From Kordiimonas lipolytica (GTDB lineage: Bacteria > Pseudomonadota > Alphaproteobacteria > Sphingomonadales > Kordiimonadaceae): a DNA stretch of 64,000 nt. The DNA lies in assembly GCF_001550065.1 (NCBI RefSeq), contig NZ_LRUB01000022.1, positions 1 to 64,000 of the forward strand. Reading direction: 5' to 3'. A model generated the notes under the pieces. It had not been told where the DNA came from. It was given only the letters and a program-made list of their open reading frames with translations, and made no database searches. Numbering within the stretch: position 1 is the stretch's first letter; each line of letters begins with the position of its first letter. A program made the translations under genes and the position numbers. This document shows positions 26,160-35,584 of this stretch, in pieces.

Positions 26160-26642
26160 ATGAAGCTTGATCGGATCAACCTGAATATTTTGGCCTGCCT
26201 CCAGGAAAATGGTCGTATCACCAATCAGGAACTCGCCGATAAGGTTGCCTTGTCTCCAAGCGCCTGCCTCACACGCACAAGGCGGTTGGAAGAGGAAGGC
26301 TATGTCACAAACTACCGCGCCGACGTGGCGCTGGACAAGATCGGCCCTGTATTGTCAGCCTTCATGGAAGTGACGCTTGAGAGCCATTTCCCCGAAGATT
26401 TCAAGAAATTCGATGCCTATATCGCGTCAAAGGAAGAAATTGTCTCCGCCTATATGCTGGGTGCGACCTTCGATTATCTCTTGCGTGTGGTCGTGCGTGA
26501 TATGGCACAGCTTCGAAATCTGTCCGATCAAATCCTTGGGGCTGAAATCGGTGTGGTGAAGCTCAACACACTGCCGGTCCTGGACGAATGCAAAAGCTTC
26601 AAAGGGTATCCGGTGCGCCAACTGGTGGCCGACGCACCGTGA
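26160..26642 (+). CDS. Lrp/AsnC-family transcriptional regulator
   Basis: The 160-residue protein has the standard Lrp layout: an N-terminal winged helix (LNILACLQENGRITNQELAD, with SPSACLTRTRRLEEEGY as recognition region) and a C-terminal RAM/ligand domain. Such proteins respond to amino acids. It is divergent from the class III aminotransferase, a very common pairing in which the regulator controls the enzyme in response to its substrate. GGAG lies upstream of the ATG. Confidence 0.93.
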   Translation: MKLDRINLNILACLQENGRITNQELADKVALSPSACLTRTRRLEEEGYVTNYRADVALDKIGPVLSAFMEVTLESHFPEDFKKFDAYIASKEEIVSAYMLGATFDYLLRVVVRDMAQLRNLSDQILGAEIGVVKLNTLPVLDECKSFKGYPVRQLVADAP

Positions 26643-26649
26643 TATGTTT

Positions 26650-27108
26650 TTATTCTTCGCCCATAGGGGTAGGGGAATAGATCACATAAATCTTGGTGTA
26701 TCCCTTGGTGTCCCATGTGCCGCGCCATTCCTTGGCGATCGTGACAGCATCTCCGGCCTTGATTTCGGTAACCGTTCCGTCCTCAGACGTTAGCGTCACG
26801 CCGCCTTCGAGGAAATACATGAACTCATCCACGCCGTAAGGCTCAAGCGTCATGCGCACGGGCCCAGAACGGTACATGCCGCTGTCGAATTTCTTATCGG
26901 TGGACAGGAAATTTTCCACATCTTCTGTCTGGTAAGGGCCGTCTTCGCCTTCATGGGTCATGACCACCAGGCGTTTATCCTTGAAAATGTCACCGGCGAT
27001 CTCCGCTTTGGACAGCTTCTGCGGATGATTGGTCATGCTATCGTCGCTGGCATACAGCGATGTCGTCAGGCTCAGTCCTGCTAGAATTGAGATCACAAAA
27101 CGCGACAT
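26650..27108 (-). CDS. Secreted cupin-domain protein
   Basis: The 152-residue protein has a short signal peptide (VISILAGLSLTTSLYA). The cupin core is of the Cupin_3 type, with WRGTWDTKGYTKIYVIY near the C-terminus. Only part of the metal set is obvious (E of YGVDEFMYFLEG), so metal binding is uncertain. It has a GGAGGAT ribosome site and ends head-on against the Lrp gene. Periplasmic location is inferred; the substrate is unknown. Confidence 0.78.
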   Translation of the reverse strand: MSRFVISILAGLSLTTSLYASDDSMTNHPQKLSKAEIAGDIFKDKRLVVMTHEGEDGPYQTEDVENFLSTDKKFDSGMYRSGPVRMTLEPYGVDEFMYFLEGGVTLTSEDGTVTEIKAGDAVTIAKEWRGTWDTKGYTKIYVIYSPTPMGEE

Positions 27109-27195
27109 TTTAATCCTCCCACAATATCAATTGTAAAAGGTATATCATTGGCGCGGCAAAAATGTGATCACAAAATTGCGAAACAGGCCAAATTA

Positions 27196-27456
27196 TCAGT
27201 GGATGATCAGGGTATCCGCCATCTTGAGTTCGGCTGGCTTGATCAATTCCAGTGACGCCACGCGTACGCTATGCAGCTTGCCGTCCAGGTTCTTTTCCCA
27301 GAAATCCAGGAATTTCCTGAGAACCGGGAAACGCGGCGCGATATCCAGTTCCTGCCAGACATATTCCTGCAAAAGCCGTTCATAGTCTGGCCGGAAATAA
27401 TAGATATGCGCTGTGGTCAGGCGATAGTCTTTCATCTGTTTTTCGAAGTCGTTCAC
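27196..27456 (-). CDS. usg: Usg family protein
   Basis: The 86-residue protein contains the Usg signature block (LLQEYVWQELDIAPRFPVLR followed by KFLDFWEKNLDGKLHSVRVA and LIKPAE). Usg is a small conserved alphaproteobacterial protein of unknown function, first noted near tryptophan genes. No trp gene is nearby. The start is a GTG at 27456 with GAGGAG upstream; there is no close ATG. Confidence 0.9.
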   Translation of the reverse strand: MNDFEKQMKDYRLTTAHIYYFRPDYERLLQEYVWQELDIAPRFPVLRKFLDFWEKNLDGKLHSVRVASLELIKPAELKMADTLIIH

Positions 27457-27561
27457 TTTACGTCTCCTCAGTATGGCACCTGAGACCAGTATGGAAAACG
27501 AAAGTTGACGGACTATTAATGCAATTCTTTCAATTGCTTACGAAAAATTTACCGTTCTCTG

Positions 27562-29910
27562 CTAAAGAGAGACGCTCCTTAGCCTGAGGGCGTTGGTGAT
27601 CACCGAGACCGAACTCAGGCTCATAGCCGCTGCGGCAAACATCGGCGAAATCAGAATGCCCATGAACGGAAACAGGATCCCCGCGGCAATCGGCACGCCA
27701 GCCGCATTATAGACAAGCGCGAAAAACAGATTTTGCTTGATGTTGCGCATGGTGGCGACTGCCAGTGTACGTGCTTTGACAATGCCAACCAGGTCGCCTT
27801 TAACCAGGGTAAAGCCTGCGCTTTCAATGGCGACATCGGCCCCCGTGCCCATTGCGATGCCCACGTCAGCCTGCGCCAGCGCAGGCGCATCATTTACGCC
27901 GTCACCCGCCATCGCCACCCGGCAACCTTGCTCCTGCAGTTCCTTCACCAGCGCAGCCTTGTTTTCCGGCAGCACATCGGCGCGGATGTCATCAATGCCC
28001 AGCTTTTCGGCGACGGCCTTCGCGGTGCGGGCGTTGTCTCCGGTGGCCATGATCACCTGCAGCCCGGCCTTATGGAGTGCCTTCAGGGCTTCCGCGGTTG
28101 TTTCCTTCACCGGGTCAGCCACACAGATAAGCCCGGCAGCTTTACCGTCCACCACCACGAACATCACGGTTTCACCCTGGTCTCGGCGACTGTCTGCTTC
28201 GTCGGCAAGCGGGCCAGCGTCAACTTCAATATCTTCAAGAAGCTTGGCATTACCAAGGGCCACTGATTTACCGTCTACCTTGCCGCGGACGCCTTTGCCG
28301 GTGACAGCGTCAAAGTCAGTTGCCTTTTGAAGCTTGATGTCACGTGCTTCGGCACCGCGTACGATCGCGTCCGCCAGCGGATGCTCGGACCCGCGCTCAA
28401 GGCTCGCCGCCAGCATCAATATGTCGTCCTCATCAAATTCGCTTGCAGCAAGAACTGCCTGTAGTTCGGGTTTGCCGACTGTCAGAGTGCCTGTTTTGTC
28501 GACGATCAGCGTGTCAACTTTCGCAAACCGTTCCAGCGCTTCGGCATTCTTGATCAATACGCCTGCCTGTGCACCACGGCCAGTGGCTGTCATGATCGAC
28601 ATGGGCGTGGCAAGGCCCAGCGCACAGGGGCAGGCGATGATCAGCACGGACACGGCCGCTATCAGCGCATAGGAGAAGGCTGGGGCGGGGCCCCAAAGCG
28701 ACCAGCCGACAAAGGCCATGATAGCGACTGCGATCACTGCTGGCACGAACTTGCCTGCGACAGCGTCTGCCAGCTTCTGGATTGGTGCGCGGCTCCTTTG
28801 CGCGTTCGCCACCATCTCTACGATCTGCGACAGCATGGTGTCCTTGCCCACGCGCTCCGCTTCCATGATCAGGCTGCCGGTGCCATTGATGGTGGCGCCC
28901 GTAAGCACATCGCCTTCAGATTTCTCAACCGGGACAGGCTCGCCGGAGATCATGGATTCATCAACAGAAGAGCGGCCTTCAAGTACGCGACCGTCCACTG
29001 GCACTTTCTCGCCGGGGCGAACGCGCAAGCGGTTACCCACCGCCACATCTTCAAGTGGGATCTCCTCTTCCGTGCCGTCGTCGCGGATAACGCGCGCGGT
29101 TTTGGCGGCAAGGTCCAGAAGGGCGCGGATGGCGGCACCGGTGCGGTTGCGGGCGCCAAGCTCCATCAACTGCCCCAGCAACACCAGCACCACGATCACA
29201 GCGCCGGCTTCGAAATAGACATGCACCTGGCCGTCTTCGCCGCGGAAACCGGCGGGGAAGATACCGGGGGCGAACACGGCGACTGTGCTGAAGGCATAAG
29301 CAGCGCCCGTGCCTGTGGCGATCAAGGTAAACATATTCAGGCTTTTGTTGATAATGGACTGCACGCCGCGTTCAAAGAACGGCCAGCCGCTCCATAGTAC
29401 CACAGGGGTCGCGAGGAAGAATTCGGTCCAAGCGGCAGTGCGTTCGCCAATCGCCTCACGGATGGCGCCCAGCCCAAAGAATGGCGCCATTGCGAGCAAG
29501 AAAAGCGGCACGGTCAACAGCGTGCCGATCCAGAAACGGCGACGGAAATCTATGAACTCTGGGTCAGGGCCTGCATCCGCGCTCGGGATGCCCATTGGCT
29601 CCAGCGCCATACCGCATTTAGGGCAGCTTCCGGGCCCTTCCTGCACGATTTCCGGATGCATAGGGCAGGTATAGAGCGTGCCCTCCGGCATGGGCTCGGG
29701 CTCCGGCGCGCCGTCCTTATAGGCTTCGGGGTCTGCGTCGAATTTTTTTTTGCAGTGGCCGCTGCAAAAGAAATAGTCCTCGCCGTCATGGCTGCTTTTG
29801 TGTGCTGTCGTGCTCAGGTCAACCGTCATGCCACAAACAGGGTCCGTGGCGGTATGGTTATTTGAGTCATGATTATGGTTGTGGTGGCAGCAATTTGATT
29901 GGCCGGACAT
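27562..29910 (-). CDS. copA: Copper-translocating P1B-type ATPase
   Basis: The 782-residue pump has an unusual metal-rich N-terminus: CCHHNHNHD, then a YHS domain (DPVCGMTV), then a heavy-metal-binding block ([10 protein letters not shown] with CPKCGMAL). Eight membrane helices follow, with the transport motif [11 protein letters not shown], the phosphorylation site DKTGTLT and [23 protein letters not shown] plus YN and MxxSS-type late motifs indicate Cu(I) or Ag(I) export. There is no ferredoxin-like HMA domain. ATG 29910 has AGGAG; the longer frame from 29949 would overlap the promoter. A MerR-type promoter lies upstream. Confidence 0.94.
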   Translation of the reverse strand: MSGQSNCCHHNHNHDSNNHTATDPVCGMTVDLSTTAHKSSHDGEDYFFCSGHCKKKFDADPEAYKDGAPEPEPMPEGTLYTCPMHPEIVQEGPGSCPKCGMALEPMGIPSADAGPDPEFIDFRRRFWIGTLLTVPLFLLAMAPFFGLGAIREAIGERTAAWTEFFLATPVVLWSGWPFFERGVQSIINKSLNMFTLIATGTGAAYAFSTVAVFAPGIFPAGFRGEDGQVHVYFEAGAVIVVLVLLGQLMELGARNRTGAAIRALLDLAAKTARVIRDDGTEEEIPLEDVAVGNRLRVRPGEKVPVDGRVLEGRSSVDESMISGEPVPVEKSEGDVLTGATINGTGSLIMEAERVGKDTMLSQIVEMVANAQRSRAPIQKLADAVAGKFVPAVIAVAIMAFVGWSLWGPAPAFSYALIAAVSVLIIACPCALGLATPMSIMTATGRGAQAGVLIKNAEALERFAKVDTLIVDKTGTLTVGKPELQAVLAASEFDEDDILMLAASLERGSEHPLADAIVRGAEARDIKLQKATDFDAVTGKGVRGKVDGKSVALGNAKLLEDIEVDAGPLADEADSRRDQGETVMFVVVDGKAAGLICVADPVKETTAEALKALHKAGLQVIMATGDNARTAKAVAEKLGIDDIRADVLPENKAALVKELQEQGCRVAMAGDGVNDAPALAQADVGIAMGTGADVAIESAGFTLVKGDLVGIVKARTLAVATMRNIKQNLFFALVYNAAGVPIAAGILFPFMGILISPMFAAAAMSLSSVSVITNALRLRSVSL

Positions 29911-29948
29911 TATATGCTCCTGAAGTGTTTTCACTTGAGTCGCTACCA

Positions 29949-29979
29949 AGCCTAAGGGTTGGAGCCACTACAAGGTCAA
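29949..29979 (-). promoter_or_regulatory. MerR/CueR-type promoter of copA
   Basis: On the minus strand TTGACC (29974-29979) and TAGGCT (29949-29954) are separated by 19 bp, the stretched spacer characteristic of MerR-family promoters. The spacer holds a near-perfect dyad, TTGTAG-TGG-CTCCAA (29959-29973). The AGGAG and ATG of copA follow within 35 bp of predicted initiation. The cognate CueR/HmrR gene is not in this window. Confidence 0.75.
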
Positions 29980-30010
29980 GAGCTATTATATAGCTGTCTG
30001 GATTGCCTGG

Positions 30011-31162
30011 CTAATCGGTGCTCGCAATTACATCTTTCGCGATGATCAGTTGCTGGATCTGGCTGGTGCCTTCATAGATACGGAACAGTCGCGCGTCGCG
30101 GTAGAGCTGTTCGATGCCATAATCGGCGATATAGCCCGCACCGCCATACATTTGCACCGCCCGGTCGGCCACACGGCCTACCATTTCAGAAGCAAACAGC
30201 TTGGCGCAGGAGGCTTTGCGCTTGGTGTCTTCGCCCCGATCGCGGGCGAGGGCGGCGTCGCGGATCATGGATTTGGCGGCGTAAATCTCGGTCTCGCTGT
30301 CTGCGATCATGGCCTGAATCAGCTGGAAATCGGCAATGGCGTTGCCGAATTGGGTGCGTTCCTTGGTGTAACGGACGGCGTCGGTGAGCATGCGCGACGC
30401 CAGCCCCGCACATACGGCAGAGATATGCAGGCGGCCCTTGTCCAGCACCTTCATGGCGGTCTTGAAACCCATGTTTTCCACGCCGCCGATGATGTTCTCT
30501 GCAGGCACCCGGCAATTGTCGAACACCACATCGGCCACCGGCGCGCCTTGCTGTCCCATCTTCTTTTCCGGCGCGCCGACGGTCAGGCCGGACGTGCCTT
30601 TTTCGACCAGGAAGGCCGAGACACCGCGGGCATCTTTGCTGCCCTGGTCCGTGCGCGCCATGACGGTGAAAAGCCCAGCGTAGGGCGCGTTGGTAATATA
30701 GCGTTTGGTGCCGTTGATCACATAATGATCGCCGTCCCTGACTGCGCTTGTGCGCAGGGACCCGGCGTCTGAACCCGCTTCAGGTTCTGTCAGGCAGAAG
30801 GAGCCGACAAGGTCGCCGCTCGCAAGCCTGGGCAGGTATTTCTCTTTCTGCTCTGGCGTGCCGTCCAGCACAATGGCCTGTGAGCCGATGCCCACATTGG
30901 TGCCAAAGAGGGACCGGAAAGCAGGGGCCGCTTCGCCAATCACCATGGCGACCTCGATTTCCTCGCGCATGTTGAGCGCCAGCCCGCCATATTCTTCCGG
31001 GATCGACAGGGCGAACAGGCCAAGTTCTTTGATTTCTGCTACAATGTCGTCCGGGATGCGGTCAGTGTCCGCAACCGTGCGCTCATGGGGGATCAGGCGT
31101 TCATGCACAAACCTGTGCAGTGTTTCCAAAAGCTGATCGAGTGTTTCCTGATCGAGTGCCAT
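30011..31162 (-). CDS. Acyl-CoA dehydrogenase
   Basis: The 383-residue flavoenzyme catalyses the first dehydrogenation of fatty acyl-CoA. Family signatures are FCLTEPEAGSDAGS and, at the C-terminus, YGGAGYIADYGIEQLYRDAR, with the likely catalytic Glu in RIYEGTSQIQ. It is divergent from the thiolase/multifunctional enzyme genes, which supply the following steps. AAGGA lies upstream of the ATG. Chain-length preference cannot be read from sequence. Confidence 0.94.
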   Translation of the reverse strand: MALDQETLDQLLETLHRFVHERLIPHERTVADTDRIPDDIVAEIKELGLFALSIPEEYGGLALNMREEIEVAMVIGEAAPAFRSLFGTNVGIGSQAIVLDGTPEQKEKYLPRLASGDLVGSFCLTEPEAGSDAGSLRTSAVRDGDHYVINGTKRYITNAPYAGLFTVMARTDQGSKDARGVSAFLVEKGTSGLTVGAPEKKMGQQGAPVADVVFDNCRVPAENIIGGVENMGFKTAMKVLDKGRLHISAVCAGLASRMLTDAVRYTKERTQFGNAIADFQLIQAMIADSETEIYAAKSMIRDAALARDRGEDTKRKASCAKLFASEMVGRVADRAVQMYGGAGYIADYGIEQLYRDARLFRIYEGTSQIQQLIIAKDVIASTD

Positions 31163-31337
31163 TTCCGGTCCTTCCCCTCGTCGAATGCGGTCTTCGATCT
31201 ATAATTAATACGGCCGATTAAAAAGGCAATGAAACGCAGGCAAAATGAACCGCAATTGATGCTGGTCTTTTGGGCTGCAGGATTTATTTTCGAGCTTGAA
31301 TTTAACTGGGCAGATTTTCGCGGGTGGAGGTGACAAG

Positions 31338-32543
31338 ATGAAAGCGGCATATATTTGCGATGGTATCCGGACACCGATTGGCCGCTACGGCGGTGGGCTG
31401 TCTTCCGTGCGGGCAGATGACCTGGCGGCCCACCCGATTAGGGCGTTGATGGCTCGGAACGAGGGAGTTGATTGGGCGAAGGTGGACGACCTGTATTTCG
31501 GCTGCGCCAACCAGGCGGGGGAAGACAACCGCAATGTGGGCCGCATGGCCGCACTTCTCGCGGGTCTGCCACAGGACGTTCCCGCCGCGACCGTGAACCG
31601 CTTGTGCGGGTCTGGTCTTGAAGCCACAGGCCTTGCCGCCCGCGCGGTGATGACGGGTGAAGCAGGCCTCGCGATTGCAGGCGGGGTGGAAAGCATGTCG
31701 CGCGCGCCGTTCGTGATGGCCAAGGCCACCAGCGCGTTTGACAGGAATGCGGAGATTTACGACACCACCATCGGCTGGCGTTTTGTGAACAAGGCGCTGA
31801 AGGCCGCCTACGGCACTGATAGCATGCCTGAAACGGCTGAAAATCTGGCCGAAGACATGGGCATCAGCCGCGAAGACCAGGACGCCTTCGCTTACCGGTC
31901 CCAGATGCGCGCCAAGGCCGCGCAGGAAGCTGGCCGGTTCGAGCGCGAGATTGCGCCGGTGACCATCCCGCAGCGCAAGGGCGATCCCCTTGTTGTGGAT
32001 ACAGACGAACACCCGCGCGCCAATACCACCATGGAGGCATTGGCGGGCCTTCGTGCACCGTTCCGCGAGGGCGGAACGGTAACGGCAGGGAACGCCTCCG
32101 GCACCAATGACGGGGCGGCTGCGCTTCTGATTGCAGGTGAGGACGCCGTGAAAAAATATGGCCTGGTACCGATGGCGCGTGTGGTTGGTATGACGAGCGC
32201 AGGGGTGCCACCGCGCACCATGGGCTATGGTCCTGTGCCTGCCACGCAGAAATTATTGTCGCGTTTGGGCTTGGCACTTTCGGATATCGACATAATTGAG
32301 CTTAACGAAGCGTTCGCGGCGCAGGCCTTGTCATGTTTGAGGGGACTTGGCCTTGATGACGATGCATCGCATGTGAACCCGAACGGCGGCGCCATCGCCC
32401 TTGGCCACCCGCTGGGGATGTCCGGTTCGCGGCTTGCGCTGACACTGGCACATGAACTGGTGGAGCGGAAGGCCCGCTATGGCCTTGCCACCATGTGTAT
32501 CGGCGTGGGGCAGGGCATCGCGATGGTGCTTGAACGCGTGTAG
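31338..32543 (+). CDS. Thiolase (acetyl-CoA acyltransferase, PcaF-like)
   Basis: The 401-residue thiolase cleaves 3-ketoacyl-CoA with CoA. The nucleophilic Cys is in NRLCGSG, the His in [14 protein letters not shown], and the second Cys in CIGVGQG. Length and N-terminus ([16 protein letters not shown]) resemble 3-oxoadipyl-CoA thiolases, but the neighbours point to fatty acid beta-oxidation. ATG 31338 follows GGAGGTGA. The next gene starts 26 bp downstream, so they form an operon. Confidence 0.93.
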   Translation: MKAAYICDGIRTPIGRYGGGLSSVRADDLAAHPIRALMARNEGVDWAKVDDLYFGCANQAGEDNRNVGRMAALLAGLPQDVPAATVNRLCGSGLEATGLAARAVMTGEAGLAIAGGVESMSRAPFVMAKATSAFDRNAEIYDTTIGWRFVNKALKAAYGTDSMPETAENLAEDMGISREDQDAFAYRSQMRAKAAQEAGRFEREIAPVTIPQRKGDPLVVDTDEHPRANTTMEALAGLRAPFREGGTVTAGNASGTNDGAAALLIAGEDAVKKYGLVPMARVVGMTSAGVPPRTMGYGPVPATQKLLSRLGLALSDIDIIELNEAFAAQALSCLRGLGLDDDASHVNPNGGAIALGHPLGMSGSRLALTLAHELVERKARYGLATMCIGVGQGIAMVLERV

Positions 32544-32569
32544 AGAATTAGACCTGAAGGGGAAGAGTG

Positions 32570-34669
32570 ATGACGACAGTTTCAAAAACAATGCACGGCC
32601 GCGTGGCTGTGCTGACGGTCGATAACCCACCGGTAAACGCCTTGTCGCACAGTGTGCGAGATGGGCTGTCAAGCCAGATGACAGCCTTGGCTTCTGACGA
32701 TAGCGTCGATGCCATCGTGATTGCCTGTGCCGGGCGCACTTTCATTGCCGGTGCTGATATCCGCGAGTTTGGCGCCCCGCCGAAGGAGCCGCACCTTCCT
32801 GATGTGGTGAACCAGATTGAAGCGATGGAAAAGCCTGTGGTGGCTGCCATTCACGGTACGGCGCTTGGCGGCGGCCTTGAGGTGGCGCTTGGCTGTCATT
32901 ACCGTGTGGCGGTGGAAAGCGCCAAGGTTGGCTTGCCGGAAGTGCATCTGGGTATCCTGCCGGGCGCGGGTGGTACCCAGCGTCTGCCGCGCATTGCTGG
33001 CCCCGCGAATGCCATTGACGCGATCCTTAGTGGCCGCCATGTGAAAGCGCGCGAAGCGCTGTCATGGGGTGTGATCGATGAAATCACGGACGGCGATCTG
33101 GTGGAAGCGGCGATCGCGACAGCTGAAAAAGCGGTGGGCAAAGCGCCGCGCCGCACCGGCGAGATTGAGATTGACGGCGAAGCCTTCGGACCTGAATTTT
33201 TCGCGGGTGTCAGGAAGTCTGTCGCCAAGCAGACGCGCGGCTATTTCGCGCCAGAGCGCTGCATCCAGTGTGTGGAAGCTGCTGTTTCCATGCCTCTTGC
33301 TGAAGGCCTGAAGCGCGAGCGTGAGCTGTTCCAGGAATGTGCCAAGAACCCGCAGGCCAAAGCGCTGCAGCATATGTTTTTTGCCGAGCGCCAGATCAGC
33401 CGTATTCCCGGCATTACCAAGGAAACGCCGCGTCGCGACATCAAGAAGGTTGGTATTATCGGCGCTGGCACCATGGGCGGTGGCATTGCCATGAATTTCG
33501 CCAACGTGGGCATTCCGGTGACTATTCTTGAGGTACAGCAGGAAGCGCTGGACCGCGGCCTGGACGTTGTTCGCAAGAACTATGAGCGTTCCGCGGCCAA
33601 GGGCAAGCTGACGGCTGAGCAGGTTGAAGGCCTGATGGGCCAGTTCACCGGCACGCTGAGTTATGATGACCTTTCAGACTGTGACCTGATTATTGAGGCT
33701 GTGTTCGAGACGATGGAGATCAAGAAGAAGGTCTTCACCGAGCTGGACCGCGTCGCCAAGCCGGGCGCTATTCTGGCCAGTAACACTTCTTACTTGGATG
33801 TGGATGAAATCGCTGCCATTACCAAGCGCCCTGAAGACGTGCTTGGGCTGCACTTCTTCTCTCCCGCGAACGTGATGCGCCTCTTGGAGATCGTGCGCGC
33901 TGAAAAAACGGCGGACGATGTGTTGGCCACATGTGTGGATCTGGCGAAAACCATCCGCAAGGTGGGCGTGGTGGCAGGCGTATGCCACGGCTTTATTGGC
34001 AACCGCATGCTGTCGCCATACGGACGCGAGGCATCGCTCGCGGTTATTGAGGGCGCGAAGCCCGAGGAGGTCGACGCAGCGCTCTATAACTTCGGTATGC
34101 CGATGGGGCCGATGACCATGTCCGACATGGCAGGCGTTGATATCGGCTACCTGAACCGTCAGGGCATGGGCCGCGAGAATTACGAGACGAAAGCCTATGA
34201 CTGGGTTGATCGTCTGGTTGAGGCAGGTCGCAAGGGTCTGAAGGTTGGCAAGGGCATCTATAAGTATGCCGAAGGCGACCGTACACCGCAGCCAGACCCC
34301 GAAGTGATGGCCGTCATCGAAGAAGAAAGCGCCAAGCTGGGCATTGAGCGTAAGCCGATCCCGGCTGAGGACATCGTTGAGCGCTGCATGATGGCGCTGA
34401 TTAACGAGGGCGCGAAAATCCTGGGCGAGGGCAAGGCTTACCGCGCCAGTGACATTGATGTGGTCTATGTGAACGGCTACGGCTATCCGCGCTACCGCGG
34501 CGGGCCAATGCATTATGCCGACACAATCGGCCTCAAGAATGTCTATGCCAAGATCATGGAATTCCAGGAAAAATTTGGTCCGCGTTGGTGGCAGCCAGCA
34601 CCGCTTCTGAAGGAACTTGCCGAAGCAGGCAAAAGCTTCGCCGATTATGACCGTGAAAACGCGGGCTAA
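32570..34669 (+). CDS. Enoyl-CoA hydratase / 3-hydroxyacyl-CoA dehydrogenase (FadB-like)
   Basis: This 699-residue multifunctional enzyme has an N-terminal crotonase domain (AGADIREFG and GTALGGGLEVALG, with PEVHLGILPGAGGTQRLPR) that hydrates enoyl-CoA. The C-terminal NAD-binding 3-hydroxyacyl-CoA dehydrogenase domain starts with VGIIGAGTMGGGIAMNFA near 300. It covers steps two and three of beta-oxidation between the acyl-CoA dehydrogenase and the thiolase. ATG 32570 is used; GTG 32567 is in frame. Confidence 0.95.
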   Translation: MTTVSKTMHGRVAVLTVDNPPVNALSHSVRDGLSSQMTALASDDSVDAIVIACAGRTFIAGADIREFGAPPKEPHLPDVVNQIEAMEKPVVAAIHGTALGGGLEVALGCHYRVAVESAKVGLPEVHLGILPGAGGTQRLPRIAGPANAIDAILSGRHVKAREALSWGVIDEITDGDLVEAAIATAEKAVGKAPRRTGEIEIDGEAFGPEFFAGVRKSVAKQTRGYFAPERCIQCVEAAVSMPLAEGLKRERELFQECAKNPQAKALQHMFFAERQISRIPGITKETPRRDIKKVGIIGAGTMGGGIAMNFANVGIPVTILEVQQEALDRGLDVVRKNYERSAAKGKLTAEQVEGLMGQFTGTLSYDDLSDCDLIIEAVFETMEIKKKVFTELDRVAKPGAILASNTSYLDVDEIAAITKRPEDVLGLHFFSPANVMRLLEIVRAEKTADDVLATCVDLAKTIRKVGVVAGVCHGFIGNRMLSPYGREASLAVIEGAKPEEVDAALYNFGMPMGPMTMSDMAGVDIGYLNRQGMGRENYETKAYDWVDRLVEAGRKGLKVGKGIYKYAEGDRTPQPDPEVMAVIEEESAKLGIERKPIPAEDIVERCMMALINEGAKILGEGKAYRASDIDVVYVNGYGYPRYRGGPMHYADTIGLKNVYAKIMEFQEKFGPRWWQPAPLLKELAEAGKSFADYDRENAG

Positions 34670-34680
34670 AGGAGAGAATA

Positions 34681-35469
34681 ATGAGCAATGATTATCTGAA
34701 TGGTCTTTTCAGCCTTGAAGGGCAAGTTGCCCTGGTGGCTGGAGCATCCTCCGGCATCGGGGCCGAGTTCGCCCGCGCCCTCGCGCATGCCGGAGCCGAC
34801 GTGGTGCTGTGTGCCCGGCGGCTGGACCGGATTGAGGAATTGGCGAAAGAGATTGCGTCTGAAACTGATCGCCGCACGCTCGCGCTGTCGATGGATGTGA
34901 AGGACACTGCAAGCGTTGAAGCAGCTTTCACAGACGCCGAAGACCAGCTGGGCACACCCACGGTGGTGTGCGCTAACGCGGGTGTTGGGCACCAGGTTCG
35001 CGCGCTTGAGGAAACCGAAGAGCAGTGGGACCATATGATGGATACCAACCTCAAAGGCATGTGGCGCGTTGGCAAGACCGCTGCCAAACATATGATCAGC
35101 GCCGGCCTGAAAGGCAGCATCATCAATACGGCCTCCATTCTGGGGCTTGGTGTATCGAACCAGCACTTAAGCTACGCGACCAGCAAGGCAGGCGTGATCC
35201 AGATGACCAAAGCCATGGCTCTTGAATGGCAGCGATACGGCATCCGCGTCAACGCCCTTTGCCCGGGCTTTTTCGTGACTGAGATCAACGAGGAAGGCCT
35301 GAAAACCGAGCGTGGGCAGCAGATGCTGGCAATGACCCCAGCGCGGCGCGCGGGCGAGCTGCCTGAGCTTGTGCCGCCAATGCTGATGCTGGCAAGTCCG
35401 GCTTCAAGCTTCACTACTGGTGTCGCCCTTCCGGTGGATGGGGCCCATTCGGTGAAGCTGGTGCCATAA
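34681..35469 (+). CDS. SDR-family oxidoreductase in the beta-oxidation operon
   Basis: The 262-residue SDR has AGASSGIGAEF near residue 20, NAG in VCANAG and the active-site YATSK at 165-169. It starts 11 bp after the fadB-like gene with AGGAG upstream, so it is the third gene of that operon. A role as 3-hydroxyacyl-CoA dehydrogenase for unusual acyl chains is plausible from context only. Confidence 0.9.
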   Translation: MSNDYLNGLFSLEGQVALVAGASSGIGAEFARALAHAGADVVLCARRLDRIEELAKEIASETDRRTLALSMDVKDTASVEAAFTDAEDQLGTPTVVCANAGVGHQVRALEETEEQWDHMMDTNLKGMWRVGKTAAKHMISAGLKGSIINTASILGLGVSNQHLSYATSKAGVIQMTKAMALEWQRYGIRVNALCPGFFVTEINEEGLKTERGQQMLAMTPARRAGELPELVPPMLMLASPASSFTTGVALPVDGAHSVKLVP

Positions 35470-35494
35470 GGCGCCTAGACTTCCGTAAAACGCT

Positions 35495-35523
35495 AAAGCC
35501 CGGCCGTGAGCCGGGCTTTTTTT
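35495..35523 (+). terminator. Rho-independent terminator
   Basis: aaagcccggc pairs with gccgggcttt and a run of seven T follows. It ends the thiolase operon, 26 bp after the SDR stop. Confidence 0.88.
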
Positions 35524-35584
35524 GTGGGCAAAAGAAAACGGGAGCTTATGCCCCCGTTTCCAAAATGTTTGAATGTCAGCTAGC

